From: JBDREC01 sp043820105 [NCBI: Pseudomonadota bacterium]
Lineage (GTDB): Bacteria; Bdellovibrionota_F; JAHFAK01
Length of the DNA: 39,965 nucleotides
Assembly: GCA_043820105.1 (NCBI GenBank)
Contig: JBDREC010000089.1
Coordinates: forward strand, 1 to 39,965
Direction: 5' to 3'
Shown: positions 8,774 to 18,092 of the stretch, piece by piece
How positions within the stretch are numbered: position 1 is the stretch's first letter
Layout: each line of letters begins with the position of its first letter
The notes under the pieces: generated by a model
What the model was told of the DNA's origin: nothing
Seen by the model: the letters and a program-made list of their open reading frames with translations, nothing else
Databases searched by the model: none
Position numbers and translations under genes: made by a program

Positions 8774-8978
8774 TATCATGCTTTTAGAATGTTAATAGAA
8801 CTAAAAACATAGTTAAAACAACAAAATCGCCAAGACCATAACTTGAAAAACGAATAAAAAGAATCGAAAAGCCTCTCAAAATCGCTTAATTTTAATATTA
8901 ATAATAATTTGCAAAATCTAATTAAATTTCCTAATATGTTTTATAACTTATAATTATTGTTAGGGGAATACGTAACTT

Positions 8979-9614
8979 ATGCACACGCAAACCCTCAAAG
9001 AAGAAATTATAAATACTGTCATTCATGGTGTTGGTTTTTTGTTTGCTATGGCAGCTCTCATTTTAATGATAGTTTACGCTAGCCTTACAAAGGAACTAAT
9101 GCTCATTGCCAGTACAACTGTTTTTGGAATCAGCTTAGTATTTTTATATTATTCATCATCTCTTTATCACGCCTTTTCTTTAACAAACGCCAAATATGTT
9201 TTTCGTAAAATCGATCATTTTAATATTTACATTCTTATTGCAGGTACCTACACGCCGTTTGCACTGTCTGTTGTTGGTGGTGCCTGGGGCTGGACTCTTT
9301 TTGGAATAGAATGGGGGCTTGTTGTAGCTGGAATTGCATGGAAATCTTATTTTGGATATAGATATGATTTTTATGCAACAATGGGTTATGCTGTAATGGG
9401 ATGGATGATGATCATTGTTATAAAGCCACTTCTTGCAAATTTCAATTATTGGGGAATCTTTTGGCTATTCGGAGGAGGTGTTTTCTACACCCTCGGAATT
9501 CCATTTTTTTTATTAGATACCAAGCACAAATATTTTCATAATATCTGGCATGTATTTGTTTTAGCAGGCTCTGTATGTCATTTTTTATCAGTGTTTTTGT
9601 ATATAATTCCTTAA
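8979..9614 (+). CDS. Hemolysin III / PAQR-family membrane protein
   Basis: 211 aa with about seven hydrophobic helices, the usual length for bacterial HlyIII/YqfA proteins. Conserved metal-site features are present: the N-terminal E...N..IHGVGF segment, SSSLYHAF, KIDHFNIYILIAGTYTPF, and near the C-terminus the HNIWHVFVLAG...H histidines that with the upstream His/Asp residues form the PAQR zinc site. These proteins are inner-membrane and related to adiponectin receptors; the name hemolysin reflects early overexpression results rather than proven toxicity. AGGGGA lies 12-13 nt before the ATG, a long spacing. An 8-bp repeat array starts right after the stop codon. Confidence 0.92.
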   Translation: MHTQTLKEEIINTVIHGVGFLFAMAALILMIVYASLTKELMLIASTTVFGISLVFLYYSSSLYHAFSLTNAKYVFRKIDHFNIYILIAGTYTPFALSVVGGAWGWTLFGIEWGLVVAGIAWKSYFGYRYDFYATMGYAVMGWMMIIVIKPLLANFNYWGIFWLFGGGVFYTLGIPFFLLDTKHKYFHNIWHVFVLAGSVCHFLSVFLYIIP

Positions 9615-9615
9615 T

Positions 9616-9647
9616 AAGAGAACAAGAGCGCAGGGGAACAAGGGAAC
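9616..9647. repeat. Octanucleotide array, unit AAGGGAAC
   Basis: Four 8-bp units: AAGAGAAC, AAGAGCGC, AGGGGAAC and AAGGGAAC. It starts two bases after the hemolysin-III stop codon. An inverted copy at about 23669-23700 agrees at about 30 of 32 positions, including the unusual CGC unit. Confidence 0.85.
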
Positions 9648-9660
9648 ATGGTGAATATTA

Positions 9661-9695
9661 TTGCTACTTGCTGGCTGCTAGCTGCTGCTTGCTGT
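9661..9695. repeat. Heptanucleotide array, unit TTGCTGN
   Basis: Five degenerate 7-bp units: TTGCTAC, TTGCTGG, CTGCTAG, CTGCTGC and TTGCTGT. It lies 13 bases from the octamer array and is contained in the decayed 3' end of the MFS remnant. Confidence 0.75.
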
Positions 9696-10036
9696 TGTAG
9701 ATTGAATTCATTCTTTTGATAAACTTCTTTAAAAGCATTTGCTCTTTTTCTTCTTGTTTCAACATCTAATACCTTATTAAATAGAAGCATAACAAGCGGA
9801 GAAATAAAGGCAGAAAGCGCTATGACTCTCCACATAAGTTCTGTGTTTCTTTCACCTTGCTCTGGACATAGTGTATAAAGTAAGATTCCTGTAGTTGGTC
9901 CCACAAGAAGCCTTCCAAAAAACATTGGTATAGTTGATAATGCCATATATGATACGAGTTGATTATCAGGAGCAACTGAAGCAGTATAATCCTGTTTTTT
10001 TAATTTTATTTAGGATCCAAGGTTAAAGCAAGCAAA

Positions 10037-10077
10037 ATAAAAAAAATCCCCGCCAGCTTAAGCCAGCGAGGATTTTT
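10037..10077 (-). terminator. Rho-independent terminator of groES-groEL
   Basis: Arms 10045-10057 and 10062-10074 form a 13-bp GC-rich stem with three G-U wobbles and a TTAA loop. On the minus strand it is followed by a long T run, 30 nt past the groEL stop. A shorter T-tract on the plus strand makes it potentially bidirectional. Confidence 0.88.
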
Positions 10078-10107
10078 AAATTTCTATATTGTGGGAAAGA
10101 TGGTGGC

Positions 10108-12058
<1,951 letters not shown>

Positions 12059-12132
12059 TAAAACCTCCTATGCAAAAAGTTTAGACCTATTATAGATTAA
12101 ATATAATTTATCCTCCTTAAGTCGCTGGAGTA

Positions 12133-12160
12133 TAGATAAGCATTATATTTTCCATGTCAA
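12133..12160 (-). promoter_or_regulatory. Putative heat-shock promoter of groES-groEL
   Basis: On the minus strand TTGACA (12155-12160), preceded by CCC, is followed after 16 nt by TATCTA (12133-12138), about 75 nt before the groES start. Box sequences and spacing match the hsp20 promoter at 3705-3732. No CIRCE element was recognised in the leader. Confidence 0.55.
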
Positions 12161-12194
12161 GGGATGATAGTGGTTTTTTTTAGAGATATAAGTG

Positions 12195-12222
12195 ATTTTG
12201 AATTTTAAATTTTGAATTTTGA
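12195..12222. repeat. Heptanucleotide array, unit ATTTTGA
   Basis: Four 7-bp units: ATTTTGA, ATTTTAA, ATTTTGA, ATTTTGA. It lies upstream of the groES promoter and is matched by an inverted array at 12331-12353. Confidence 0.7.
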
Positions 12223-12330
12223 ATTGAAAGACAGCTCTGCCCAAGCTTTTAGCTAGTTATATCAGTGACTTATATGGCGATGACTTGAAAACATTGTTTT
12301 ATAATCATTTGAAAAAATTATAGGATTCTA

Positions 12331-12353
12331 ATTCGAAATTTAAAATTCAAAAT
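12331..12353. repeat. Inverted heptanucleotide array, unit TCAAAAT
   Basis: Read on the minus strand the units are ATTTTGA, ATTTTAA and ATTTCGA, the same order as the first three units at 12195. The first unit overlaps the stop codon of the 61-codon gene at 12353. The 108 bp between the two arrays contain no gene. Confidence 0.7.
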
Positions 12354-12538
12354 TAGATAAAAAGATCCTCATCCATAAAATTCCCATTCTTGTCCCTTTT
12401 CTTTTTAATCCTTTTACTTTGAACTGGATTTTGGGCTGGATCAAACCGGTTTTCAGCAAAAGGTGGATTTAGTAATGGTAAGGAAGTAAAATTTGTGAGA
12501 AAAATGTGAGAGTTGTCTTTTGTTTTTTTTGTTGTCAT
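12353..12538 (-). CDS. Small hypothetical protein (61 aa)
   Basis: No family recognised. The product is basic, Asn/Pro/Lys-rich and probably disordered, with no signal peptide, Cys cluster or DNA-binding motif; it ends in the acidic DEDLFI. The case for a real gene is an AAGGAG box five bases before the ATG and an isolated position with no overlapping gene. It is framed by short tandem arrays: one immediately upstream of its ribosome-binding site (12551-12578) and one meeting its stop codon. It might instead be a remnant of a larger gene. Confidence 0.45.
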   Translation of the reverse strand: MTTKKTKDNSHIFLTNFTSLPLLNPPFAENRFDPAQNPVQSKRIKKKRDKNGNFMDEDLFI

Positions 12539-12550
12539 AATTGCTCCTTT

Positions 12551-12578
12551 GCGTACAACGTACAGCGTACGGCGTAAA
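12551..12578. repeat. Heptanucleotide array, unit GCGTACR
   Basis: Four 7-bp units: GCGTACA, ACGTACA, GCGTACG, GCGTAAA. It abuts the ribosome-binding site of the 61-codon gene. Confidence 0.75.
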
Positions 12579-12757
12579 TTTCATCTATTTATACATCATA
12601 TGTGTATATATAATAAAGCTTTTGCAAAAATCATTCCAGAAACTGCCCCACATAACACACTAATAACACATGACTTTTATTATTTACAATAAAGCTTAAG
12701 CAATTATCGTGAAACATGCAACCCAAAAGACATAGTGGCCTGGGACAGCGATTACTC

Positions 12758-12786
12758 TTGACACGCTTTGTCATTTTTGTTATGGG
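12758..12786 (+). promoter_or_regulatory. Sigma70-type promoter
   Basis: TTGACA (12758-12763), a 17-nt spacer and TATGGG (12781-12786). It implies a transcript start near 12793, which rules out the upstream in-frame start at 12768 for the next gene. Confidence 0.5.
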
Positions 12787-12818
12787 TTTCTAGTATTTAT
12801 AAATTGGGAATGCATTTT

Positions 12819-13916
12819 ATGAACAAAAACACCTTAAAATTTTTAGTATTTTATCTTATTATTTCTATTTCTGCCTTTTCTTCTTCAGAGCAAGATATAT
12901 TAAAAAAACTTTTACTCGCGTTAACTGATATGACAGAAACCCAGAGTGCTGGAGTCCAAAATAGATATTTAACCAACATTATTGCTTTTCACAACAACCA
13001 TCCCGGCCTGTCTAAAAATGAAACCGCTTATTCACTGCTAGCTTTAGCTGAAGCTAGACTGCCTTTTCAACTAAGAATAAATGCTTTAATTGCTTTTAAT
13101 AAAATCGAAATTCCTTTTAGATATGATTTTGCAAAAAGACTTGAAGAGATTGCTGATCCATTAACACAAAATCCATATAAAGTAAGTGTAACAGCTGCTC
13201 AAATATTAAACACCTGGAATAGATTACCTGAATATCTGTTTCCATTAATAAACGAGAATGCCACTCGCTTTGATATTGTAATTGCGCAAACAAGGCATCC
13301 TGATCAAATAGCCAGGGCTACGGCTCTTATTGAACTTCATAAAAAGGGATTTTTGGGGCAAGAAGAAAGCAGGCAGATATCAATTAATAGATTATTAGAA
13401 ATAATAGATTTTGAAACAAGAGACGAGAGCTTTCATATTAAGCAAAGGGCAATTTTATTGTTAGCACAATTTCTAGATCAAGAAATTGTTAAATATAGTT
13501 TAATGAAAGTGATAACTACTGAGACTATGGACGAAGATGAAAGAGTTCGCTTAGCAGCTGTAAAGGCTTTGACTAACAATATTGATGACCTCGAAATAAT
13601 AAAGTTTTTGTTTTCAATCGCCACTCGCGATAATTATCTTGATCCAAGTGAAGAAGTCCGAAGCCTTGCCCTGTCTTATTTGCCAGCAAGTGCCAGGCAA
13701 ATATCTGAAACAAGCGACGGGTCAGAAACAGTAAAAGTAGAAGAATATAAAAACAGATCCTTTTTATCTAGATTAAATCCATTTAAGGCAATAGGAACGA
13801 TTTTTAGTAGAAACAGAAATCCACAACCCATGGATGATAAAATCTTGATAGAAGAAGCAGAAGACATAAAATTAGAAGAAAAAACAAAAGTAAATATGTG
13901 CATGAGATTGTTTTAA
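12819..13916 (+). CDS. Exported HEAT-like repeat protein
   Basis: 365 aa from the ATG at 12819, chosen because it starts a clean signal peptide (MNKNTLKFLVFYLIISIS) and lies downstream of the predicted promoter; a weak GGGA is 9-10 nt upstream. The mature part is alpha-solenoid with HEAT-like repeats, best seen at DEDERVRLAAVKALTNN and DPSEEVRSLALSYLP near residues 245-300. A basic then acidic tail follows. No catalytic motif. It shares the exported-HEAT design with the gene at 6416 but has no TPR part. A long 7-bp repeat array follows the stop codon. Function unknown. Confidence 0.7.
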   Translation: MNKNTLKFLVFYLIISISAFSSSEQDILKKLLLALTDMTETQSAGVQNRYLTNIIAFHNNHPGLSKNETAYSLLALAEARLPFQLRINALIAFNKIEIPFRYDFAKRLEEIADPLTQNPYKVSVTAAQILNTWNRLPEYLFPLINENATRFDIVIAQTRHPDQIARATALIELHKKGFLGQEESRQISINRLLEIIDFETRDESFHIKQRAILLLAQFLDQEIVKYSLMKVITTETMDEDERVRLAAVKALTNNIDDLEIIKFLFSIATRDNYLDPSEEVRSLALSYLPASARQISETSDGSETVKVEEYKNRSFLSRLNPFKAIGTIFSRNRNPQPMDDKILIEEAEDIKLEEKTKVNMCMRLF

Positions 13917-13940
13917 TTTCGAATTTAGACTTTTTTAAAC

Positions 13941-14040
13941 CTTACCACCTACCACTTACCACTTACCACCTACCACTTACCACTTACCACTTACCACTTA
14001 CCACTTACCACTTACCACTTACCACTTACCACTTACCACT
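13941..14040. repeat. Heptanucleotide array, unit CTTACCA, about 14 copies
   Basis: One hundred bases of 7-bp units, mostly CTTACCA with CCTACCA at units 2 and 5. It fills the space between two convergent genes. The stop codon of the minus-strand lipoprotein gene (14039-14041) is formed across its edge. The same unit in opposite orientation occurs at 39831-39965. Confidence 0.97.
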
Positions 14041-14542
14041 ATTTCTTCAATATCTCATAAAGCTCTTCCTGGATTTTCTCCAAAACCTTTCGTTCTTTTC
14101 GTGAGGAGCTTTTTGTATCATACCAGCGATATATAGAGCCCTGAAAATCATCACCCTTGGTAATTACATCTGACCAATATTGCTCTTTTGCTTTAACAAT
14201 AATTTCTGTTCGGTCAGGAGATTTTGCAACAACGCCAACAATTATTTTATATCTTATTTTATATGGAACTCTAACTTCGCCATAACCTGAATATAAAAGA
14301 TCTGATTTTGATCCATATACCCAATCGGTTTCAACATAGCCTTCTTTCCTAACTTTTTTGAATATTGGAAAGCGTGACATAACATTTTCAACAGCTGACC
14401 AGGTTTTATCAAAACCCAGTCTGAAGTCAACCTGAGTATCATAACCTGGCCCACTTAAATCACCTGGCTCTTCAAAGTTTTTACCACCGCAGGAAAAAAT
14501 TAAGCTTGTTAAAGTAAGAAAACATAGAATATTTTTAATCAT
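14039..14542 (-). CDS. Putative lipoprotein of unknown function
   Basis: 167 aa from ATG 14542, preferred over the open frame to 14608 because it gives a lipoprotein signal peptide with lipobox L-I-F-S-C (residues 10-14) and has GGAG six bases upstream. After the Cys a Gly/Pro linker leads to a compact domain with FDKTWSAVENVM, a layout seen in BamC-like and other small envelope lipoproteins, but I cannot name the family. No Asp follows the lipid-anchored Cys, so outer-membrane sorting is plausible. Its stop codon borders the CTTACCA repeat array. Confidence 0.7.
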   Translation of the reverse strand: MIKNILCFLTLTSLIFSCGGKNFEEPGDLSGPGYDTQVDFRLGFDKTWSAVENVMSRFPIFKKVRKEGYVETDWVYGSKSDLLYSGYGEVRVPYKIRYKIIVGVVAKSPDRTEIIVKAKEQYWSDVITKGDDFQGSIYRWYDTKSSSRKERKVLEKIQEELYEILKK

Positions 14543-14650
14543 TATTGGCTCCAACAAAATAGTATCTTTTTCTTTTAATAAGGTAGTTTTTTTGAAATGT
14601 AAAATCAAGCCAGATTTTCTTCTCTTAAACCAAGAAGTGATTTTTATGCT

Positions 14651-15751
14651 TTATTTAGAATTAAATTGAGGATGATATTTCATTATCATGTCATGCAAAA
14701 ATTCATATTCCTTATATTTTTTCAAAACAGTGATCGCATTTTCAAGAGCTGGCTTTATATAAGAAACAAGAGTGTCATTGCCTTTTTCGATTCTAATAAA
14801 TTCAAACCTTCCAGCTGCTTTTAAAGTTCTGTGAATTGCGGTTAGGTCTACAACCTTTCTAAAATGCCTGGCAGATGAGTTTATTTTTGATTCTTTATGA
14901 TAAAGCCAGATCATAGACTCAATAAGGTTTTTGGGAACTTTAACGTAGGCATCAAATAATAAGGATGCTAGATCATAAGTTGCAGGTGCCATTAAAGCAT
15001 CTTGAAAATCAATATTAAAGAGTCTGTTATTTTTTATCATTAAATTTCGTGAATGAAAATCTCTATGTGTAAAAACTACAGGCTCATTGCTTAAAATATT
15101 TGAAATATCGTGATAAATATAATTTAATTTATTTTGCTCGCTTTGGTTTGGGTGTTCATTATCCCTTGAAAGACATCTTGCAGTACACAAACCATATTCA
15201 CTAAAATGCATAAACTCCCAATGAAACAGTTCTTTATCAAAGCGTTTTTGATAAACAATATTCTTGCTTTCATTACAAAGGTCCGTTGCATAATTATGCA
15301 TGCTCAACATTTGCCCGATGCATCTTTCATACCAAAGTTCAATTTCATTATTATTGTTCATGTCCAGATAGAGCTGTAGTGTTGTATCTTGAAGGTCTTC
15401 TAATGTTAAGATCCTTTCATCGGGAATAAATGAATATATCTCTGGCACATAAACAGAAGACTTTTTTAAAACATCTTGAACAATAATAAAGGGCAGCTGA
15501 TAGGTTGTATTAACTTCATCTTCAATTTTATTAGCAACTACGCCTTCATCTGAATTTTGAAAGTTTTCCGGAAGAAGCATAATTATTAAAGAAGAAAAAG
15601 TGTTTTTATCTTGAAGACGATAGTATTGCCGACTTGAAGCATCGCCTTGCAATTTAGAAAGAATAAATCTATCTGAGTCCCTTGTTTGCTGCTTTATTTG
15701 CTCAAAAGAATTAAGACACTCTTTTTGTAAAAAATCTAGTAAGTCGCGCAT
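14651..15751 (-). CDS. amgK: AmgK-like phosphotransferase (MurNAc/GlcNAc anomeric kinase candidate)
   Basis: 366 aa, aminoglycoside-phosphotransferase fold. N-terminal GDASSRQYYR (36-45), catalytic HRDFHSRNL (229-237) and metal-binding IDFQDA...PATYDLASLL (247-265) follow the AmgK pattern. AmgK phosphorylates MurNAc or GlcNAc at C1, feeding MurU to make UDP-MurNAc during cell-wall recycling; a MurU-like gene lies 0.8 kb away on the other strand. AGGA lies eight bases before the ATG and a TTGACA promoter at 15782-15809. Related phosphotransferases act on other sugars, so the substrate is inferred from motif and neighbour. Confidence 0.75.
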   Translation of the reverse strand: MRDLLDFLQKECLNSFEQIKQQTRDSDRFILSKLQGDASSRQYYRLQDKNTFSSLIIMLLPENFQNSDEGVVANKIEDEVNTTYQLPFIIVQDVLKKSSVYVPEIYSFIPDERILTLEDLQDTTLQLYLDMNNNNEIELWYERCIGQMLSMHNYATDLCNESKNIVYQKRFDKELFHWEFMHFSEYGLCTARCLSRDNEHPNQSEQNKLNYIYHDISNILSNEPVVFTHRDFHSRNLMIKNNRLFNIDFQDALMAPATYDLASLLFDAYVKVPKNLIESMIWLYHKESKINSSARHFRKVVDLTAIHRTLKAAGRFEFIRIEKGNDTLVSYIKPALENAITVLKKYKEYEFLHDMIMKYHPQFNSK

Positions 15752-15781
15752 ATTAGTTTTCCTAAAAATGTTTGAAAGATA

Positions 15782-15809
15782 ATATTAGATTATTTTCCAC
15801 TCTTGTCAA
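15782..15809 (-). promoter_or_regulatory. Promoter of the amgK-like gene
   Basis: Minus-strand TTGACA (15804-15809), 16-nt spacer, TAATAT (15782-15787), about 30 nt before the start codon. It lies back to back with the plus-strand promoter at 15847. Confidence 0.6.
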
Positions 15810-15846
15810 AACAAAAGAATCTATAAACCTGCGAGCCCTTTTTTAT

Positions 15847-15873
15847 TTGACAAATTGCATTATAACATATTAC
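15847..15873 (+). promoter_or_regulatory. Probable promoter of the small exported-protein gene
   Basis: TTGACA (15847-15852) with TATTAC (15868-15873) after 15 nt, or weaker -10 choices at 16-17 nt. AAAGGAG precedes the ATG at 15908. Confidence 0.45.
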
Positions 15874-15907
15874 AAGTTTCCAGTCAGTTTAATAAAGGAG
15901 TTGCCCT

Positions 15908-16420
15908 ATGAAAAAGATTACATTTCTTGCATTACTTGTGTTTATTATGTCAAGCCTATGTCTAATGGCAGAAGACACCAGTTTCGAAGATGAAAAATTT
16001 CAAGTTAACAGAACAAAATATTTTGGTGTTGGCGGAGAAATTGTAAATACTACAACCGCGCGTGCAAATACCCTATCATTATTTATTGAACCCCTTTCAT
16101 ATCTAAAGATAGGCGCTAATTTCGGTTTCTTAGATAATTTTGAAAGTTATCTAGTTGGACCAAAATTTCATATAACATATTTAAAACGAAAATATTTTAA
16201 CCTTTTTGTTCAAATTGCTGCTTATTATTCTAAAGGTTTAAGTGAAGGGGATGGCTATCAGGGAAACACTTTATTGGGTGTAGAACTTTTTATTCCTGAT
16301 CAAAAGGAAATTGGCTTTAGTATTGCCCATGGCCTTGTTTGGGAAATAATTGATCCTTATGTAGTTAGTTTTGCAAATACTAGTTTAATTGGGAATATAG
16401 CGTTGCATTTTTATTTCTAG
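15908..16420 (+). CDS. Small exported beta-rich protein, possible outer-membrane protein
   Basis: 170 aa with a good signal peptide (MKKITFLALLVFIMSSLCLM, then AED). The rest alternates hydrophobic and polar residues with many aromatics and ends in HFYF, the aromatic C-terminus favoured by outer-membrane beta-barrels. About eight short strands could be drawn, enough for a small barrel. No family recognised. Strong ribosome-binding site AAAGGAG seven bases from the ATG. It sits between the divergent amgK-like gene and the MurU-like gene, but the latter has its own promoter. Confidence 0.65.
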   Translation: MKKITFLALLVFIMSSLCLMAEDTSFEDEKFQVNRTKYFGVGGEIVNTTTARANTLSLFIEPLSYLKIGANFGFLDNFESYLVGPKFHITYLKRKYFNLFVQIAAYYSKGLSEGDGYQGNTLLGVELFIPDQKEIGFSIAHGLVWEIIDPYVVSFANTSLIGNIALHFYF

Positions 16421-16442
16421 AAAGCATATCCTTTCTTCAATC

Positions 16443-16471
16443 TTGACAAGTTTACTTCATAAATATATTTT
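16443..16471 (+). promoter_or_regulatory. Promoter of the murU-like gene
   Basis: TTGACA (16443-16448), 17-nt spacer, TATTTT (16466-16471); the ATG follows 36 nt after the -10 box. Confidence 0.65.
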
Positions 16472-16507
16472 TCTTATTCTAATAACCTTAAGATAAAAGA
16501 AATTATT

Positions 16508-17476
16508 ATGAAGGCAGTAATTCTAGCAGCAGGTTTTGGAAATCGCTTAAAGCCTATTACTGAAAACCTACCAAAGCCTCTTGTTCCTGTTATAAATGAA
16601 AAGCTAATTACTTATCCTTTAATGTTCCTTTATAAAAATGGAATCAGAGATATTGGGATAAACCTTTATCATCTCGGGGATCAAATAAAGACATACCTTA
16701 CAAAACATTTCAATTCTATGTTTAACTTTTATTTTTCAGAAGAAACTGAACTCTTGGGAACTGGTGGTGGAATTCAAGGCTTTAAAAACTTTATAGATGA
16801 TGAAAATTTCATTGTTATTAATAGTGATACCTTAATTGATTTTAATTTTTTAGATTGCCTGCATCTTCATATAAAAAATAATAGTATCGCGACAATGGTG
16901 CTTAGAAAAAACCCTAGTTCAGAAGGTTATGGTGACTTTTCTGTTAATAAGTATGGCAAAATTGTTCACATGCTTGGCAATGGTAAACTATTCTTCAGAG
17001 ATCCATACATGTATACAGGCGTTCAAATTTTAAACAGGAACGTCTTTGATTATTTACCAGAAGGAAAACCAAGTTGTATAATTAATGACTTTTATATTCC
17101 AGCCTTTGAAGAAGGTGAATTTATTTCAGGCTATAAATATAATGGCTTTTGGGCTGATATTGGAACTATTGATAGATATTTTGATACTTCAATATTTTTC
17201 CTAAAAAAACGCTATGGAAATCAAATTATTGTTGGTCCCTCTACATATGTTTCAGAAAGCTCAAAAATAATTCCCCCTGTAATCATTGCAGAAAACTGTA
17301 AAATAAAAAAGAACTGCGAAATTGGGCCATATGTTATTATTGGGGAAAATTGTAAAATTGAAAAGGGTTCAAAGATTTCTGAAAGCATTATTTTTGAGAA
17401 TGTTATTGTAGCTCAAAAATCAAACCTAAAAAAGGTCATCTTAAATAAATGGAATCAAATTGATGTGACAAGGTAA
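16508..17476 (+). CDS. MurU-like sugar-1-phosphate nucleotidyltransferase with hexapeptide-repeat tail
   Basis: 322 aa. N-terminal nucleotide site LAAGFGNRLKPIT with PKPLVPV, a metal-binding NSD motif (about residue 103) and GFWADIGT near 215 define the nucleotidyltransferase fold. Residues about 245-310 are isoleucine-rich hexapeptide repeats (IIPPVIIAENCKI, IGPYVIIGENCKI) typical of a left-handed beta-helix. MurU itself is about 220 aa without this tail, so the enzyme could equally be a mannose-1-phosphate guanylyltransferase-type protein. The nearby AmgK-like kinase favours a role in UDP-MurNAc salvage. No clear Shine-Dalgarno beyond a weak AAGA; own TTGACA promoter. Confidence 0.7.
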   Translation: MKAVILAAGFGNRLKPITENLPKPLVPVINEKLITYPLMFLYKNGIRDIGINLYHLGDQIKTYLTKHFNSMFNFYFSEETELLGTGGGIQGFKNFIDDENFIVINSDTLIDFNFLDCLHLHIKNNSIATMVLRKNPSSEGYGDFSVNKYGKIVHMLGNGKLFFRDPYMYTGVQILNRNVFDYLPEGKPSCIINDFYIPAFEEGEFISGYKYNGFWADIGTIDRYFDTSIFFLKKRYGNQIIVGPSTYVSESSKIIPPVIIAENCKIKKNCEIGPYVIIGENCKIEKGSKISESIIFENVIVAQKSNLKKVILNKWNQIDVTR

Positions 17477-17502
17477 AATCTTAAAAACCAGAAAGCTCTA
17501 AA

Positions 17503-17739
17503 TTAATCCAGCTCTCCAGGAATATTAAAAATCTGAAACTCTGAATGAAGTTCAACCTTTTTAACCCTTGTTTTTCTAGGTTTCTTTGCTTTTACAAAAC
17601 CAAGATTATCAAAATCTCGAGAATTATTCACAGCATTTTGAATAGTACTGCACCTAGGACACTCTGGCTGAGACTTATTCAAATCATAGAAAACACAGGC
17701 ACAATCAATACAGATATATTTTTTTCCATACTTGCTCAT
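17503..17739 (-). CDS. FYDLN acid domain protein (zinc ribbon)
   Basis: 78 aa. A C-x-x-C pair (ICIDCAC, residues 10-16), the family signature FYDLNKSQPECPRC (17-30) and a basic linker match the short FYDLN-acid-domain proteins, here with a short acidic end. The four cysteines probably bind zinc; function unknown. AGGAGG lies five bases before the ATG. Convergent with the murU-like gene. Confidence 0.85.
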   Translation of the reverse strand: MSKYGKKYICIDCACVFYDLNKSQPECPRCSTIQNAVNNSRDFDNLGFVKAKKPRKTRVKKVELHSEFQIFNIPGELD

Positions 17740-17755
17740 ATATCCCTCCTAAAAA

Positions 17756-17783
17756 AGCAATAAGCGATCAGTTGAAAGCTGTA
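17756..17783. repeat. Degenerate heptanucleotide array, unit AGCNRTM
   Basis: Four units: AGCAATA, AGCGATC, AGTTGAA, AGCTGTA. It is the most degenerate array and starts just upstream of the FYDLN gene's ribosome-binding site. Confidence 0.5.
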
Positions 17784-18092
17784 AGATATATCAATTTTCT
17801 TTTTAAATGAATTCATAGATACTTTTACCAACCTAAAAGCAATTGAATAACCACTTAAAAAAATTAATGCAAGCAGATTTTAAATTTTTTTCATTTTTTT
17901 ATGGCCTATTCGTAAGCACCTAAAAATGTTGGCTATTATTTTACTGCACGCTTTTCAATCTTGACAAAAATAGGGGCTACGTATAGTTATTTACCTCGTT
18001 AATTTTTAATAATCGATTTAGTTTAAAATATTTTATTTTTTATTCTTTAATGTAAAACAAAATTTTAGTTATGAACTTATAGGAGAAGATCA
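17784..18092. other. Intergenic leader with a promoter for the ABC operon
   Basis: No gene is seen. TTGACA at 17961-17966 is followed after 15 nt by TATAGT (17982-17987) on the plus strand, giving an AT-rich leader of about 100 nt. A ribosome-binding site AGGAGA precedes the ABC ATPase start. No hairpin terminator or riboswitch was recognised. Confidence 0.5.

Larger units (their letters stand above)
9611..9994 (-). pseudogene. 3' remnant of an MFS-type transporter
   Basis: The frame read from 9994 gives a TM11-TM12 region of major facilitator type: VAPDNQLVSYMALSTIPMFF, a GRLLVGPTTG turn, and a second hydrophobic segment ending in basic residues. The upstream transporter body is absent and the frame is closed by TAA beyond an A-run, so about nine tenths of the gene is missing. 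The 3' end runs out of transporter sequence into Gln/Ala/Ser codons produced by reading through the two repeat arrays at 9616-9695, stopping at 9611. An ATG-initiated 111-aa product from 9946 is possible on paper but unlikely to be functional. Confidence 0.65.

Noticed and set aside
12768-12818. Upstream start for the exported HEAT-like protein
   Set aside because: It lies between the -35 and -10 boxes of the gene's own promoter and would hide the signal peptide.
13941-14040. Possible CRISPR array
   Set aside because: The units are 7 bp, contiguous and without spacers; no cas genes occur in the window.
13898-14104. Plus-strand 68-codon frame encoding repeated PLTTYHL
   Set aside because: It is the translation of the 7-bp CTTACCA array (21-bp, seven-residue period); no ribosome site and it runs over the end of the lipoprotein gene.
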